Source of the DNA: an uncultured Blautia sp.
Lineage (GTDB): Bacteria > Bacillota > Clostridia > Lachnospirales > Lachnospiraceae
Reading direction: 5' to 3'
DNA length: 64,000 nt
Assembly: GCA_946557785.1 (NCBI GenBank)
Contig: CAMNTH010000009.1
Coordinates: 1 to 64,000, forward strand
The notes under the pieces are model-generated. The model was not told where the DNA came from. It made no database searches and worked only from the letters and a program-made list of their open reading frames with translations. This document shows, in pieces, positions 27,549-37,038 of the stretch (its first letter is position 1; every line of letters begins with the position of its first letter). The translations under genes and the position numbers were made by a program.

Positions 27549-29648
27549 ATGGCACAGAATATTCCTGAATTATACGGCAGTCTTGTATTCAACGACAAGA
27601 TCATGCGTACCAAATTACCAAAAGATATGTACAAAGCACTGAAAAAAACTATACAGAACGGTTCCCACCTGGAACTGGACGTAGCCAATTCTGTAGCAGT
27701 TGCCATGAAAGAATGGGCAATCGAAAACGGTGCCACCCATTATACTCATTGGTTCCAGCCAATGACCAACTTCACTGCCGAAAAACATGACAGCTTCATT
27801 TCCCCTACAGGCGATGGACAGATCATTATGGATTTCTCCGGCAAGGAACTTGTAAAAGGAGAACCAGATGCATCCAGTTTTCCCTCCGGAGGGCTCCGAG
27901 CTACATTTGAAGCAAGAGGATATACTGCATGGGATCCTACCTCCCCTGCCTTTATTAAAGACCGTACCCTTTACATTCCCACTGCATTCTGCTCCTACAG
28001 CGGTGAAGCACTGGACAAGAAAACGCCTCTTCTGCGTTCCATGGATGCATTAAATACACAGGCATTGAAGCTGCTGCGTATCCTTGGCAATACAGAGGTA
28101 CGCCACGTCACCACTACCGTAGGACCGGAGCAGGAATACTTCCTTGTTGACAAAGAGCTTTATAACCAGAGAAAGGATCTGATCTTCTGCGGCCGTACTT
28201 TAATTGGTGCACCAGCTCCAAAAGGCCAGGAAATGGAAGATCACTATTTCGGAACATTGAAGCCAAGGATTTCCTCCTATATGCATGACCTGGATGAGGA
28301 GCTGTGGAAGCTTGGAATTCCGGCAAAGACAAAACATAATGAAGTTGCACCTGCCCAGCATGAGCTTGCCCCGGTTTTTGACACCACCAATGTTTCAGTT
28401 GACCACAATCAGCTTACCATGGAAATCATGAAGAAAGTAGCCGATAAGCATGGAATGGTCTGCCTCCTTCACGAAAAACCATTTGAAGGCATCAATGGAA
28501 GCGGTAAACACAACAACTGGTCCATGAGCACGGATACAGGTGTAAACCTTTTGGATCCAGGCAAGACTCCTGCTGAAAACATCCAGTTCCTGGTATTTTT
28601 AACAGCAGTTATCAAGGCCGTAGATGATTATGCAGATCTCCTGCGTATCTCTGTTGCAAGCGCAGGAAATGACCACAGGCTAGGGGCAAATGAGGCGCCT
28701 CCTGCTATCGTATCCATTTTCCTTGGAGATGAACTCATGGAAGTTCTAAGCTCCATTGAAAAGGACGAATTCTTTACAGGTCACGGCGTTGTCCAAATGG
28801 ATATTGGTGCAAAGGTACTCCCTCACTTTGTAAAGGACAATACAGACAGAAACCGTACCTCTCCCTTTGCATTTACAGGCAATAAATTTGAGTTCCGTAT
28901 GCTTGGCTCTTCTTCTTCCGTAGCCAGCCCCAACATTATACTGAATACTGCCGTGGCAGAAGTACTCCGCCAGTTTGCCAATACTCTTGAGGGCGTCTCT
29001 GCCGGAGAAATAAACCATGCGGTTCACAAACTTTTAAAAGAAACTATTACAGCTCATAAGCGTATCATCTTCAATGGCAATGGATATACAGACGAATGGG
29101 TGGAGGAAGCCCAAAGGCGGGGGCTTTACAATCTAAAGGCTACCCCTGATGCTCTGGAGATGTTTATCAGCCCCAAAAATGAGGCGCTGCTTACAGGGCA
29201 CAACATCTTTACAAAGGGTGAGCTTTATTCCCGTTATGAAATTAAGCTTGAAAATTATATAAAGACTCTGCATATTGAGTCCAACACTATGGCTGAAATC
29301 ATTCGAAAAGATCTTCTTCCCAGCATTACACAGTACATGGAACAGGTTGCACGTACTGCGAGCCTGAAGAAATCCGTAATTCCGGACATTTCCGTTTCCT
29401 GCGAAGCGGCTGTTCTTACAAAGCTCACTTCCCTTTCGGAAGCCATGACTGCCGGGCTTGACGCCCTAAAGAGAGATACTGACACAGCAGAAGGCTGCAC
29501 GGATATCCTGTCCAGCGCAAAAACATATGAATCCATTGTACTCTCTGACATGGAAAATCTCCGGAAATCTGCTGATGAAGCAGAGGCTATGCTACCTGAA
29601 AACATTCTCCCGTATCCTACATACGGCAGGCTTCTCTTCTCTATCTAA
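27549..29648 (+). CDS. glnN: Glutamine synthetase type III
   Basis: 699 residues from the ATG at 27549 (AAGGAG nine bases upstream); an earlier in-frame start would overlap the leader terminator. GSIII enzymes are large hexamer-of-dimers type glutamine synthetases. Family signs: PSSFPSGGLRATFEARGYTAWDP, GPEQEYFLVDKELY, KTKHNEVAPAQHE, LLHEKPFEGINGSGKHNNWS, and AGNDHRLGANEAPPAI. It is divergent from purF and followed by the Amt-PII gene in the same direction. With glnA it makes a second, probably nitrogen-limitation, route to glutamine. Confidence 0.95.
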   Translation: MAQNIPELYGSLVFNDKIMRTKLPKDMYKALKKTIQNGSHLELDVANSVAVAMKEWAIENGATHYTHWFQPMTNFTAEKHDSFISPTGDGQIIMDFSGKELVKGEPDASSFPSGGLRATFEARGYTAWDPTSPAFIKDRTLYIPTAFCSYSGEALDKKTPLLRSMDALNTQALKLLRILGNTEVRHVTTTVGPEQEYFLVDKELYNQRKDLIFCGRTLIGAPAPKGQEMEDHYFGTLKPRISSYMHDLDEELWKLGIPAKTKHNEVAPAQHELAPVFDTTNVSVDHNQLTMEIMKKVADKHGMVCLLHEKPFEGINGSGKHNNWSMSTDTGVNLLDPGKTPAENIQFLVFLTAVIKAVDDYADLLRISVASAGNDHRLGANEAPPAIVSIFLGDELMEVLSSIEKDEFFTGHGVVQMDIGAKVLPHFVKDNTDRNRTSPFAFTGNKFEFRMLGSSSSVASPNIILNTAVAEVLRQFANTLEGVSAGEINHAVHKLLKETITAHKRIIFNGNGYTDEWVEEAQRRGLYNLKATPDALEMFISPKNEALLTGHNIFTKGELYSRYEIKLENYIKTLHIESNTMAEIIRKDLLPSITQYMEQVARTASLKKSVIPDISVSCEAAVLTKLTSLSEAMTAGLDALKRDTDTAEGCTDILSSAKTYESIVLSDMENLRKSADEAEAMLPENILPYPTYGRLLFSI

Positions 29649-29679
29649 ACCGGAAGGAAGTTTTCTACAATTTCATAAG

Positions 29680-29776
29680 GTAAAACCAGGGGATATCCGC
29701 TATGAATATCTACTTCATAATTTATTATCGTTTTCCTCATCCATGAATCACACGATACCGGTATCCCCTGTTTTAC
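29680..29776 (+). repeat. Long inverted repeat between glnN and amt
   Basis: GTAAAACCAGGGGATA (29680-29695) is complementary to TATCCCCTGTTTTAC (29762-29776) but for one unpaired base, giving a 15-bp stem with a 66-base interior. The interior contains the palindrome GATACCGGTATC (29754-29765), partly shared with the right arm. It may be part of the amt leader structure or the glnN 3' end. Confidence 0.65.
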
Positions 29777-29788
29777 ATACACATTCAG

Positions 29789-29832
29789 TTCGCAAAGATG
29801 CGGAGGGCTTAAATTCAGTCCTCCGCATTTTT
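29789..29832 (+). promoter_or_regulatory. amt leader: hexaloop hairpin overlapping a terminator
   Basis: TTCGC-AAAGAT-GCGGA (29789-29804; one T-G pair) is a hexaloop hairpin with A1 and G4. The last two loop bases and the 3' arm also form the 5' arm of terminator ATGCGGAGG (29798-29806) / CCTCCGCAT (29820-29828) followed by TTTTT. GAT-ACCGGT-ATC at 29754-29765 could be a second, weaker A1/G4 hexaloop upstream, matching the two-hairpin layout described for ANTAR targets. No clear promoter was found between glnN and here. Confidence 0.78.
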
Positions 29833-29877
29833 CGATAAACTCTAACATTTTATTTCAATAACAGGGAGGAAATTATT

Positions 29878-31617
29878 ATGGGATTTTCATCTGCAAACAC
29901 AATCTGGGTGCTCCTTGGCGCTGCCCTGGTCTTCTTCATGCAGGCCGGTTTTGCAATGGTAGAAACAGGCTTTACCAGAGCAAAAAATGCAGGCAATATT
30001 ATCATGAAAAACCTGATGGATTTCTGTATCGGAACACCAACCTTCTGGATCATTGGATTCGGAATTATGTTTGGTACGGGAAATGGGTTCTTCGGCTCCA
30101 TCCATGGTCTGGCATCAGAAGCCAATTATGGAACCGGAATGCTTCCTGAAGGAGTTCCTTTCTGGGCATTCTTAATTTTCCAGACGGTCTTCTGTGCAAC
30201 ATCTGCTACCATTGTTTCCGGCGCTATGGCTGAACGTACCAAATTTTCTTCCTACTGCGTCTACAGCTTTTTGATCAGTCTCATCGTCTATCCGGTATCA
30301 GGCCATTGGATCTGGGGCGGAGGTTTCATCAGCCAAATGGGCTTCCATGATTTTGCCGGTTCCTGTGCAGTCCATATGGTCGGCGGCGTTGCAGCCTTTA
30401 TCGGCGCTGTTGTACTTGGTCCCCGTATCGGCAAATATACCAAAGACGGAAAATCTAAGGCCATTCCCGGCCATAACCTGACCGTAGGCGCATTAGGCGT
30501 TTTTATACTCTGGTTCTGTTGGTTCGGATTCAATGGTGCTTCTACTGTCAGCATGGAAGGTGCTGCCATTATAAGCGCAGGAAAAATCTTTGTCACCACC
30601 AACCTGGCTGCTGCTGTTGCAACCGTAACGGTTATGGCCATCACATGGATCCGCTACGAAAAGCCGGATGTTTCCATGTCCCTTAACGGTTCTCTCGCCG
30701 GTCTGGTTGCCATTACCGCAGGCTGTGATACAGTATCTCCTGCATCAGCTGCCATTATCGGCATTCTCTCCGGATTCCTCGTTGTTTTTGGCATCGAGTT
30801 TATTGACAAAATTCTGAAAGTAGATGATCCTGTAGGAGCAGTAGGTGTTCATGGCCTAAACGGAGCCTTTGGTACCCTTGCAGTAGGAATTTTCTCAGAC
30901 GGAACCGGAACCGGCTGGAAGGGACTTCTGGTTGGAGGCGGCTTTGAGGGCTTTAAAGTGCAGTTTCTTGGTATGTTCGCCACCGTCGTATGGGTCGCTG
31001 TTACAATGACCATCATCTTCCAGCTGATCAAACATACAATGGGGCTCCGCGTATCTCCGGAAGAAGAAATTGCCGGCCTGGATGGCAAGGAACATGGCCT
31101 TACCAGTGCATATGACGGATTTGTCGTTCATGATTCCATGACAACAGTCCCCACCCCCATGGGTGTCTCCAAAGCAGATCCTGCTTCCGAGACTTATGCT
31201 GCTGTCTCTGCTCCTGCGGAATTCATTCCTGGGATCCCGGCAGAGGGTGTACACAAGCTTACAAAAGTAGTCATCATTACCCGGCAAAGCAAGCTGGAAG
31301 ATTTTATGCATGCCATGAATGAAATCGGCGTAACCGGGATCACCATCACAAATGTCATGGGCTGTGGAGTTCAAAAAGGCGCCCGTTCTTTCTACCGCGG
31401 CGTTGAAATGGATATGAATCTTCTTCCAAAGATCAAGATTGAGATCGTTGTCAGCCTGGTTCCTGTAAAGAAGGTTGTGGAAACCGCAAAGGCAGTCCTT
31501 CACACAGGACAATACGGAGACGGCAAGGTATTTGTATACGATATCGAAAATGTCGTAAAAATCCGTACAGGTGAGGAAGGCTTCATGGCACTTCAGGATA
31601 CCCATCCCCTTGATTAA
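29878..31617 (+). CDS. Ammonium channel fused to a PII signalling domain
   Basis: 579 residues. Residues 1 to about 410 form an Amt channel with about 11 membrane segments ([23 protein letters not shown], the [21 protein letters not shown] segment, [25 protein letters not shown]). After a linker, residues about 455-579 are a GlnK/GlnB domain ([64 protein letters not shown]). The T-loop reads [20 protein letters not shown]: the uridylylated Tyr of enterobacterial PII (in AEYSVN) is replaced by Met. The fusion ties gating directly to 2-oxoglutarate/ADP-ATP sensing. Such fusions are known in some clostridia. GGAGG precedes the start. Confidence 0.93.
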   Translation: MGFSSANTIWVLLGAALVFFMQAGFAMVETGFTRAKNAGNIIMKNLMDFCIGTPTFWIIGFGIMFGTGNGFFGSIHGLASEANYGTGMLPEGVPFWAFLIFQTVFCATSATIVSGAMAERTKFSSYCVYSFLISLIVYPVSGHWIWGGGFISQMGFHDFAGSCAVHMVGGVAAFIGAVVLGPRIGKYTKDGKSKAIPGHNLTVGALGVFILWFCWFGFNGASTVSMEGAAIISAGKIFVTTNLAAAVATVTVMAITWIRYEKPDVSMSLNGSLAGLVAITAGCDTVSPASAAIIGILSGFLVVFGIEFIDKILKVDDPVGAVGVHGLNGAFGTLAVGIFSDGTGTGWKGLLVGGGFEGFKVQFLGMFATVVWVAVTMTIIFQLIKHTMGLRVSPEEEIAGLDGKEHGLTSAYDGFVVHDSMTTVPTPMGVSKADPASETYAAVSAPAEFIPGIPAEGVHKLTKVVIITRQSKLEDFMHAMNEIGVTGITITNVMGCGVQKGARSFYRGVEMDMNLLPKIKIEIVVSLVPVKKVVETAKAVLHTGQYGDGKVFVYDIENVVKIRTGEEGFMALQDTHPLD

Positions 31618-31661
31618 ACCATTGTCATGATTTCCGGAATGAATCATTTTATACGTAAAGT

Positions 31662-31699
31662 AAAAAAGAGAGAGGGAAGAAAACCTCTCTCTCTTTTTT
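31662..31699. terminator. Bidirectional terminator after amt
   Basis: AAAAAAGAGAGAGG / CCTCTCTCTCTTTTTT stem with an eight-base loop, T-runs on both strands, between convergent amt and the TRIC gene. Confidence 0.92.
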
Positions 31700-31716
31700 A
31701 TCACATGGTATATTCT

Positions 31717-32382
31717 TTAGGCGCCCGGGCGCTTCTTTTCATCCAGCTTTGGAAGATTCCAGTGATAGTGCGCAGCCAGATACCGAATCAGGATTACAAC
31801 TGCAGAAGACACTACCATTGCTTCAATGGCACCAAAGTTTCGATAGATATGTACACAGGATATTGATCCCACAATAGATGCACACGCATAGATATGCCGA
31901 ACAAATATATATGGAGGTACGCCTGCCATCATGTCACGCAGCAAGCCTCCCCCTACACCGGTAATGGTACCCAAAAAAACCAAAAGGAATGCATTACCCA
32001 GGTAACCCTGCCTGATCCCTGTATTCACACCCACTACCGTAAAGATTCCCAGTCCAATGGAATCCATCACCAGCATGGCTTTGTCATAGGTTTCCCTGAA
32101 ATGCCCTTCCAATAGTTCCTTTTTGATATATAATACTCCAAATACAATACAAGAAGTTATAGTAGCTACAGCAGCATAAATTGGATTCTGAAATACGCCG
32201 GGCGGAGTAATTCCAAGAATAATATCCCTGGTCATTCCCCCTCCTACAGAGGTCACCACCCCAAGCACACAAACTCCAAAGATATCCATGCCTCTTCCAA
32301 CGCCTACCATGGCGCCCGAGGCTGCAAATGCCACAGTCCCAAGCATTTCCATAATAAAAATAATGATCTCCTGATACTCCAT
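31717..32382 (-). CDS. TRIC-type / UPF0126 membrane channel protein
   Basis: 221 residues with about seven hydrophobic helices arranged as two homologous halves, each with a glycine-rich GVVTSVGGGMTRDIILG or GTITGVGGGLLRDMMAG loop followed by a proline-containing turn, the signature of the UPF0126 (YadS) family related to trimeric intracellular cation channels. It probably moves small cations or glycine; the substrate is not settled. It stands alone, convergent with amt. Confidence 0.88.
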   Translation of the reverse strand: MEYQEIIIFIMEMLGTVAFAASGAMVGVGRGMDIFGVCVLGVVTSVGGGMTRDIILGITPPGVFQNPIYAAVATITSCIVFGVLYIKKELLEGHFRETYDKAMLVMDSIGLGIFTVVGVNTGIRQGYLGNAFLLVFLGTITGVGGGLLRDMMAGVPPYIFVRHIYACASIVGSISCVHIYRNFGAIEAMVVSSAVVILIRYLAAHYHWNLPKLDEKKRPGA

Positions 32383-32463
32383 CTTCTATCCTTCCCCCAA
32401 ACCTGAAATAATACCCATTATGCCTTAAAAGCATATGCTTATTATAACATCCTTTTTTCCCGC

Positions 32464-32508
32464 AGAAAAGCCCCACACAGATTTTTCCATCTGATGCGGG
32501 GCTTTTCT
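32464..32508 (-). terminator. Terminator of the sugar ABC operon
   Basis: AGAAAAGCCCC (32464-32474) pairs with GGGGCTTTTCT (32498-32508), with CAGAT/ATCTG stacking inside. It follows the malG-like gene by about 36 bases. Confidence 0.8.
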
Positions 32509-32544
32509 GTTTGTAATAATTATTTCATGCCTTGCAAGAAGCAA

Positions 32545-33399
32545 TCAGCCTTTTACACCGCCTGCGGCAACGCCGCCAACAATGCTTCTGGATAAGAAAA
32601 GATATACCACGATAACCGGAAGAATAGAAAATACGATCATAATATAAACCTGACCCATATCAAACTTCAGGAAATCCGCAGAACGCAGCTGTGCAATTAA
32701 AATCGGCAAAGTTTTCTTTTTGTCTGCATGAAGGATCAATGCAGGAATAAAGTAATTATTCCAGCTTGATACAAAGGTAAAAATCATCTGTACTGCAATT
32801 GCCGGCTTCATCAACGGAAGCACGATCATATTAAATGTGTGCAGCTCGCCGGAACCGTCAATTCTAGCAGCCTCTACCAGAGACAGTGGAAGATTGCTCT
32901 GCATATACTGCTTCAGGTAATAGAACGTAACCGGAGCCGCAATGGAAGGAACGATCAGCGGTACAAAGGAATCTTCCAGTTTTAGTTTCGTTACCAGCTG
33001 AACAAAACCAAGTGCAGTTACCTGCGTAGGAATCATCATAACCATCAGGATGAATGTAAACATGGCTTTTTTCAGCCGGAAATTATATGCATGTATTGCA
33101 TAAGCAGTCATGGTTGAAAAATAAGTACTGAGAATGGCGCTGAGACACGCAACAATCGCACTGTTAATAAGTCCGTTCCATACAGGCAATGTTCCTGCCA
33201 TCAGGTTTTTCCAGTTTGTAACAAAATTATCGCTTGGTACAGGCGAAAATCCTCTTGTTAATTCTCCATTGGATCTTGTTGAGTTTACAAACAGCACGTA
33301 AAACCAAAACAGACATAGGAATACCATTAACACCAGCACCGCATATGCGATTACTCTTCTTGGACCGATACCGAGACCTTTTGCTTTTTTCTTCTTCAT
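32545..33399 (-). CDS. Carbohydrate ABC transporter permease (MalG-like)
   Basis: 284 residues, six membrane helices. The EAA loop that docks on the ATPase is visible (EAARIDGSGELHTFNMIVLPLMKPA, about residues 175-200). It pairs with the MalF-like permease 13 bases upstream. No ATP-binding subunit is encoded in the operon, so it likely uses a shared MsmK/MalK-type ATPase from elsewhere, as is usual for such clostridial importers. The locus suggests a cello-oligosaccharide substrate. Confidence 0.93.
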   Translation of the reverse strand: MKKKKAKGLGIGPRRVIAYAVLVLMVFLCLFWFYVLFVNSTRSNGELTRGFSPVPSDNFVTNWKNLMAGTLPVWNGLINSAIVACLSAILSTYFSTMTAYAIHAYNFRLKKAMFTFILMVMMIPTQVTALGFVQLVTKLKLEDSFVPLIVPSIAAPVTFYYLKQYMQSNLPLSLVEAARIDGSGELHTFNMIVLPLMKPAIAVQMIFTFVSSWNNYFIPALILHADKKKTLPILIAQLRSADFLKFDMGQVYIMIVFSILPVIVVYLFLSRSIVGGVAAGGVKG

Positions 33400-33412
33400 A
33401 TCTGTCCACCTC

Positions 33413-34327
33413 CTAATCGTTCTCAGATTTTGTAAACTTAAAGATAATCATACTCAGCACGCCGGTTACGATAAACAGCAATACAGAAAGAGCGCCGGCC
33501 ATACCATAGTTCTTACTGAACAAATGCTTATTCAGATACATGATCAGCGTCATTGTAGATCTCATAGGATCACCGGAACCATTGGTCAGAATCTGAGGAA
33601 CATCAAACATCTGCAGACCGCCGATCAGGGATGTGATCATTACATAAATCAAAATCGGTCTTAAAAGAGGCAGCGTAATCTTGTAGAAAATCTGTGTGGA
33701 AGTTGCGCCATCTACCTCTGCAGCTTCGAATAAGGCAGTGTCAATTCCCAGCATACCTGCCATCAGCAAAATGGTCGTATTTCCGAACCACATCAGGAAG
33801 TTCATCATCGCAATCAGGGTTCTTGTACTCCAGGTATTGGATAGAAACTTGAAAGGCTGATCTAAAATTCCAAGATTTATCAGAATGGAATTCATAGGAC
33901 CGCTGTCAGAGAACAAGGTAAAAAACAGCATTGCAAACGCAGAAGCCATGATCAGGTTTGGCAGATAAATAACTGTTTTAAAGAAATTCGTAAATTTTAG
34001 TCTGAGCTGCGGATCTGAAAACCATGCTCCAAGTAAAAGAGAAACAATAATCTGCGGAACAAAGCCCATAATCCACATGATCATGGTATTCTTGAAATAA
34101 ATAAGCAGATCCCCCTGCGACAAAAGAGCCTTGTAATTATCGAATCCAACAAAATTCGGTCCGATCTGGGTAAGGCCGGAACGATAGTGTTCAAAAAAAC
34201 TATTGTAAATTGTTGTAAAAAGTGGAATTAACTGAAAAACAACATATACTACAACAAAAGGAATCAGAAATATGTATCCCCATTTATTATAGCTAACTGC
34301 CTTTTTATTGTTTGTTTTCTGATTCAT
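33413..34327 (-). CDS. Carbohydrate ABC transporter permease (MalF-like)
   Basis: 304 residues; a first helix at about 15-37 followed by a periplasm-facing loop and five more helices. EAA loop: EAAEVDGATSTQIFYKITLPLLRP near residue 210. It lies 240 bases downstream of the solute-binding protein gene with a large palindrome between, so the binding protein is probably made in excess. Confidence 0.93.
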   Translation of the reverse strand: MNQKTNNKKAVSYNKWGYIFLIPFVVVYVVFQLIPLFTTIYNSFFEHYRSGLTQIGPNFVGFDNYKALLSQGDLLIYFKNTMIMWIMGFVPQIIVSLLLGAWFSDPQLRLKFTNFFKTVIYLPNLIMASAFAMLFFTLFSDSGPMNSILINLGILDQPFKFLSNTWSTRTLIAMMNFLMWFGNTTILLMAGMLGIDTALFEAAEVDGATSTQIFYKITLPLLRPILIYVMITSLIGGLQMFDVPQILTNGSGDPMRSTMTLIMYLNKHLFSKNYGMAGALSVLLFIVTGVLSMIIFKFTKSEND

Positions 34328-34503
34328 AAACAGTCTCCTCCTTTCCTAATAGCTGCGTTATGCGCAGTCCTTCGATTCTTGATTATGCAAAGTTCGCAGC
34401 AAATCTTTAAACTTCACAATTCCATGAAATATAAAAAACTGATGCCAGCCCTACATAACAAGATTCTTCAACCTCTCCGGGCATCTTTTCTAAACAGCAT
34501 GAA

Positions 34504-34531
34504 CGCCATGCCTGCCTAGGCAGGCATGGCG
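34504..34531. repeat. 28-bp perfect palindrome between binding protein and permease genes
   Basis: CGCCATGCCTGCC followed by its exact complement around a TA centre, 28 bases without mismatch, no T-run behind it. Stable hairpins at this place commonly protect the upstream binding-protein mRNA from 3' decay. The rest of the 34328-34567 gap holds nothing else recognisable. Confidence 0.9.
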
Positions 34532-34567
34532 CCAAATTACTAGTTCTGGCTATAATCCATACACAGA

Positions 34568-35908
34568 TTATGCTTCAGGTTTTGTCAGTTCCGGATATTT
34601 CTCGATAACTGCTGTGTAGAACTGCTCTAATGCTTCTTCGTAAGTTGCATTTCCATCAAAGTAGTTCTTCATAGCTGCCTGGAACTCTTCGTTGCAGCCC
34701 TGGTCATAGTTAGAAAGGTTGCTCAGGTCGATAGAATCAATTCCTGCAAGGAATTTTCCGATCGGGTTCTGACCGCCAAGGATTGCATCGCCGAAGCTTT
34801 CGTCTGTTGAAAGAGCTTCCATAGCACCTTTATTGTTTACAAAGTCACCGTCAGCTTTTGCGATTTCTGTCATAACGTCTGCATTGCAGGTCATCTGAAG
34901 CATAATATCCTTTACAAGAGATGCATTATCTGTTCCTGCAGCACCGCAAAGCCATGTACCGCCCCAGAAGAAGCCCTGAGGACCTTCAGTTGTTGCCCAT
35001 CCGCCCTGGTTAGCGATAGAGCCTTCGGTATCTCCTGCCATAGAGAAGTCATAGAACCAAGCCGGTCCAAAGTAGCAGAATACCTTTCCGTCCGGATAGA
35101 AGCCTTTGCTCCAGTCATCGCTCCACAGATCGTAAGTATTTGTCTGTCCTGCGTCTACCATTTCTTTGGACATATCAACCCATGATTTAATGTTTGCGTC
35201 AACATTGATGGTTGTTCCGTCTACCCATTTGCTTGTTACATTATTGGAGAATACACGATACGCATCATTTGTAGTAGATGTCATAAAGTATCCTTTTTCT
35301 TTCATTGTTGCTGCTGTTGCTTTGAAGGTATCCCAATCAGCTACAGCCTTCTGTACTTCTGCAGGATCATCGGAGCCAAAAACTTCTTTTGCAATTTCAC
35401 GGTTGTAGATCAGAAGTCCAGGACAGCCCTGCCATGAAACACCTTTAAGAACGCCGTTGGAATCTGTTACAACATCCTGTGTATAACCAAACTGCTGAGC
35501 AAGGTCATCAGCGGTAATTCCAAGATCAGCTACGTTCATGGTGTACTCTGTATCAACATATTTCAAAGCATAATCAGCTTCGATCAGGAACAGGTCAATC
35601 TTGTCATCTGCTGCAGCATCTGCCTGAGCCAGAAGCTTCTCGTCCAGATTGTTCTGATATGCATTGTCATCACTAGGAGTAATGTTCCAAACAACATCTA
35701 CATCACCAATCTTGCCATGTGTAGCGTCAACTTCCTCATATCCTGGATAGTGATCTGTAATACGGCTCTTAAACTCTTCATTCCAGCAGTAAATATTTAA
35801 CACTTTTCCTTCTTCTGCTGCCTCTGCTGATACCGGTAATACACTACCTACTGTCATGCCTGCCAACATGGCTGCTGTCAATACAGCGCTAATCATTTTT
35901 TTCTTCAT
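34568..35908 (-). CDS. Extracellular sugar-binding protein of an ABC importer
   Basis: 446 residues, family 1 extracellular solute-binding protein. A classical signal peptide is seen (MKKKMISAVLTAAMLAGMTV, ending VSAEA), but there is no lipobox cysteine, so it is not an obvious lipoprotein, unusual in a monoderm. The mature part starts KVLNIYCWNEEFKSRI and has the aromatic-rich pattern of oligosaccharide binders. It follows the LacI gene by 75 bases. Neighbours (GH94, GH3, GH5) point to cellobiose or longer beta-glucan oligosaccharides. Confidence 0.92.
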   Translation of the reverse strand: MKKKMISAVLTAAMLAGMTVGSVLPVSAEAAEEGKVLNIYCWNEEFKSRITDHYPGYEEVDATHGKIGDVDVVWNITPSDDNAYQNNLDEKLLAQADAAADDKIDLFLIEADYALKYVDTEYTMNVADLGITADDLAQQFGYTQDVVTDSNGVLKGVSWQGCPGLLIYNREIAKEVFGSDDPAEVQKAVADWDTFKATAATMKEKGYFMTSTTNDAYRVFSNNVTSKWVDGTTINVDANIKSWVDMSKEMVDAGQTNTYDLWSDDWSKGFYPDGKVFCYFGPAWFYDFSMAGDTEGSIANQGGWATTEGPQGFFWGGTWLCGAAGTDNASLVKDIMLQMTCNADVMTEIAKADGDFVNNKGAMEALSTDESFGDAILGGQNPIGKFLAGIDSIDLSNLSNYDQGCNEEFQAAMKNYFDGNATYEEALEQFYTAVIEKYPELTKPEA

Positions 35909-35983
35909 TTGATGCTACCTCCTTAAAATTTTGCTTTTTGCAAGTGCATTTATCTCATATTACAGCTAGTGTAATAGAAATGC

Positions 35984-37000
35984 CTATCGTAGATCGATTC
36001 TTTTTACAGAAGCGCCTTTAAAAAGAGTACCGCTTACCGTAAATTTATCAATCAGCGTGGTTTTGGGATTTTCGATCAAATCCACCAGTTTCTCTGCTGC
36101 AATTCTTCCAATAGCCGCTGTATCCTGACAGATTGTGGTCAGCTTCGGCTCAAGAACTCTTGCAACTGTAATTCCGTCATATCCGGCAATGGAAATATCC
36201 TGGGGAATCCTAAGACCTCTTTCCCGGATTTCATTGATTCCGCCCAAGGCGGAGAAATCATCCGGATACAGAATACATGTCGGCGGGTTTTTCAATTCCA
36301 GAAGCTGTCCTGTAGCCAGAGCAGCTGCATCGGCATCCCTATAAGGAACCGTAAGCATATAATCATCCGGAATCTCCACTCCTTCTCTTTGAAGTGTTCT
36401 GTAAAATGTATTCAGACGGCTTCTTGTTACCGATGAATCCTCTCCGTGTATGTAGGCAATCTTTCTGTGACCCATACTATATATATAGGAAACAAGTTCC
36501 TCCATTCCCTGGATATTGTTAGATACGACAGCGATTCTTCCATCAAACACATGGTCAATGGTTACTACGGGAAGTTCTGATCTTACCAGCTCCTGCACCT
36601 CTTCCGAATAGAAGTCCACACAAGCAATTACAACACCATCTACGCCTCGGAAACGGCAGTGTTCATAGTAACTCATCTTCTGACCAGAAATATTTCCACT
36701 GGTAAAAGTAATATCATAACCTTTCTCTTCTGCAGTTTTCTTAAAGCTTTCCAATACAGGATTAAAAAAATCATGTGTCAGTCCACTCATAGCCTCATCC
36801 ATAAAAAGGACTCCAATATTGTGGCTTCGTTTCGTTTTTAATGATCTTGCAGAAGAATTCGGAAGATACCCCATTTCAGATGCTGTTTTTACTATGTAGT
36901 TTCTAGTCTCTTCGCCAATGTCTGAGTATCCATTTAAAGCTTTGCTGACGCTGGCTATGGAAACATTGCACCTTTTGGCAATCTCTTTCATGGAAACCAT
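35984..37000 (-). CDS. LacI-family transcriptional regulator
   Basis: 338 residues. The N-terminal helix-turn-helix (MKEIAKRCNVSIASVSKALNG) and hinge (LPNSSARSLKTKRS) are clear, followed by a sugar-binding domain (NIGVLFMDEA, SIAGYDGITVARVLEP). It lies between the ABC importer and the divergent cellobiose phosphorylase gene and should control both; its promoter start overlaps one of the repeated half-sites, suggesting autoregulation. Inducer is probably a cello-oligosaccharide, by context only. Confidence 0.92.
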   Translation of the reverse strand: MVSMKEIAKRCNVSIASVSKALNGYSDIGEETRNYIVKTASEMGYLPNSSARSLKTKRSHNIGVLFMDEAMSGLTHDFFNPVLESFKKTAEEKGYDITFTSGNISGQKMSYYEHCRFRGVDGVVIACVDFYSEEVQELVRSELPVVTIDHVFDGRIAVVSNNIQGMEELVSYIYSMGHRKIAYIHGEDSSVTRSRLNTFYRTLQREGVEIPDDYMLTVPYRDADAAALATGQLLELKNPPTCILYPDDFSALGGINEIRERGLRIPQDISIAGYDGITVARVLEPKLTTICQDTAAIGRIAAEKLVDLIENPKTTLIDKFTVSGTLFKGASVKRIDLR

Positions 37001-37038
37001 AGGCCTGCCTCACTCTTTCTTCGTTCGTTTTCCTAAAT

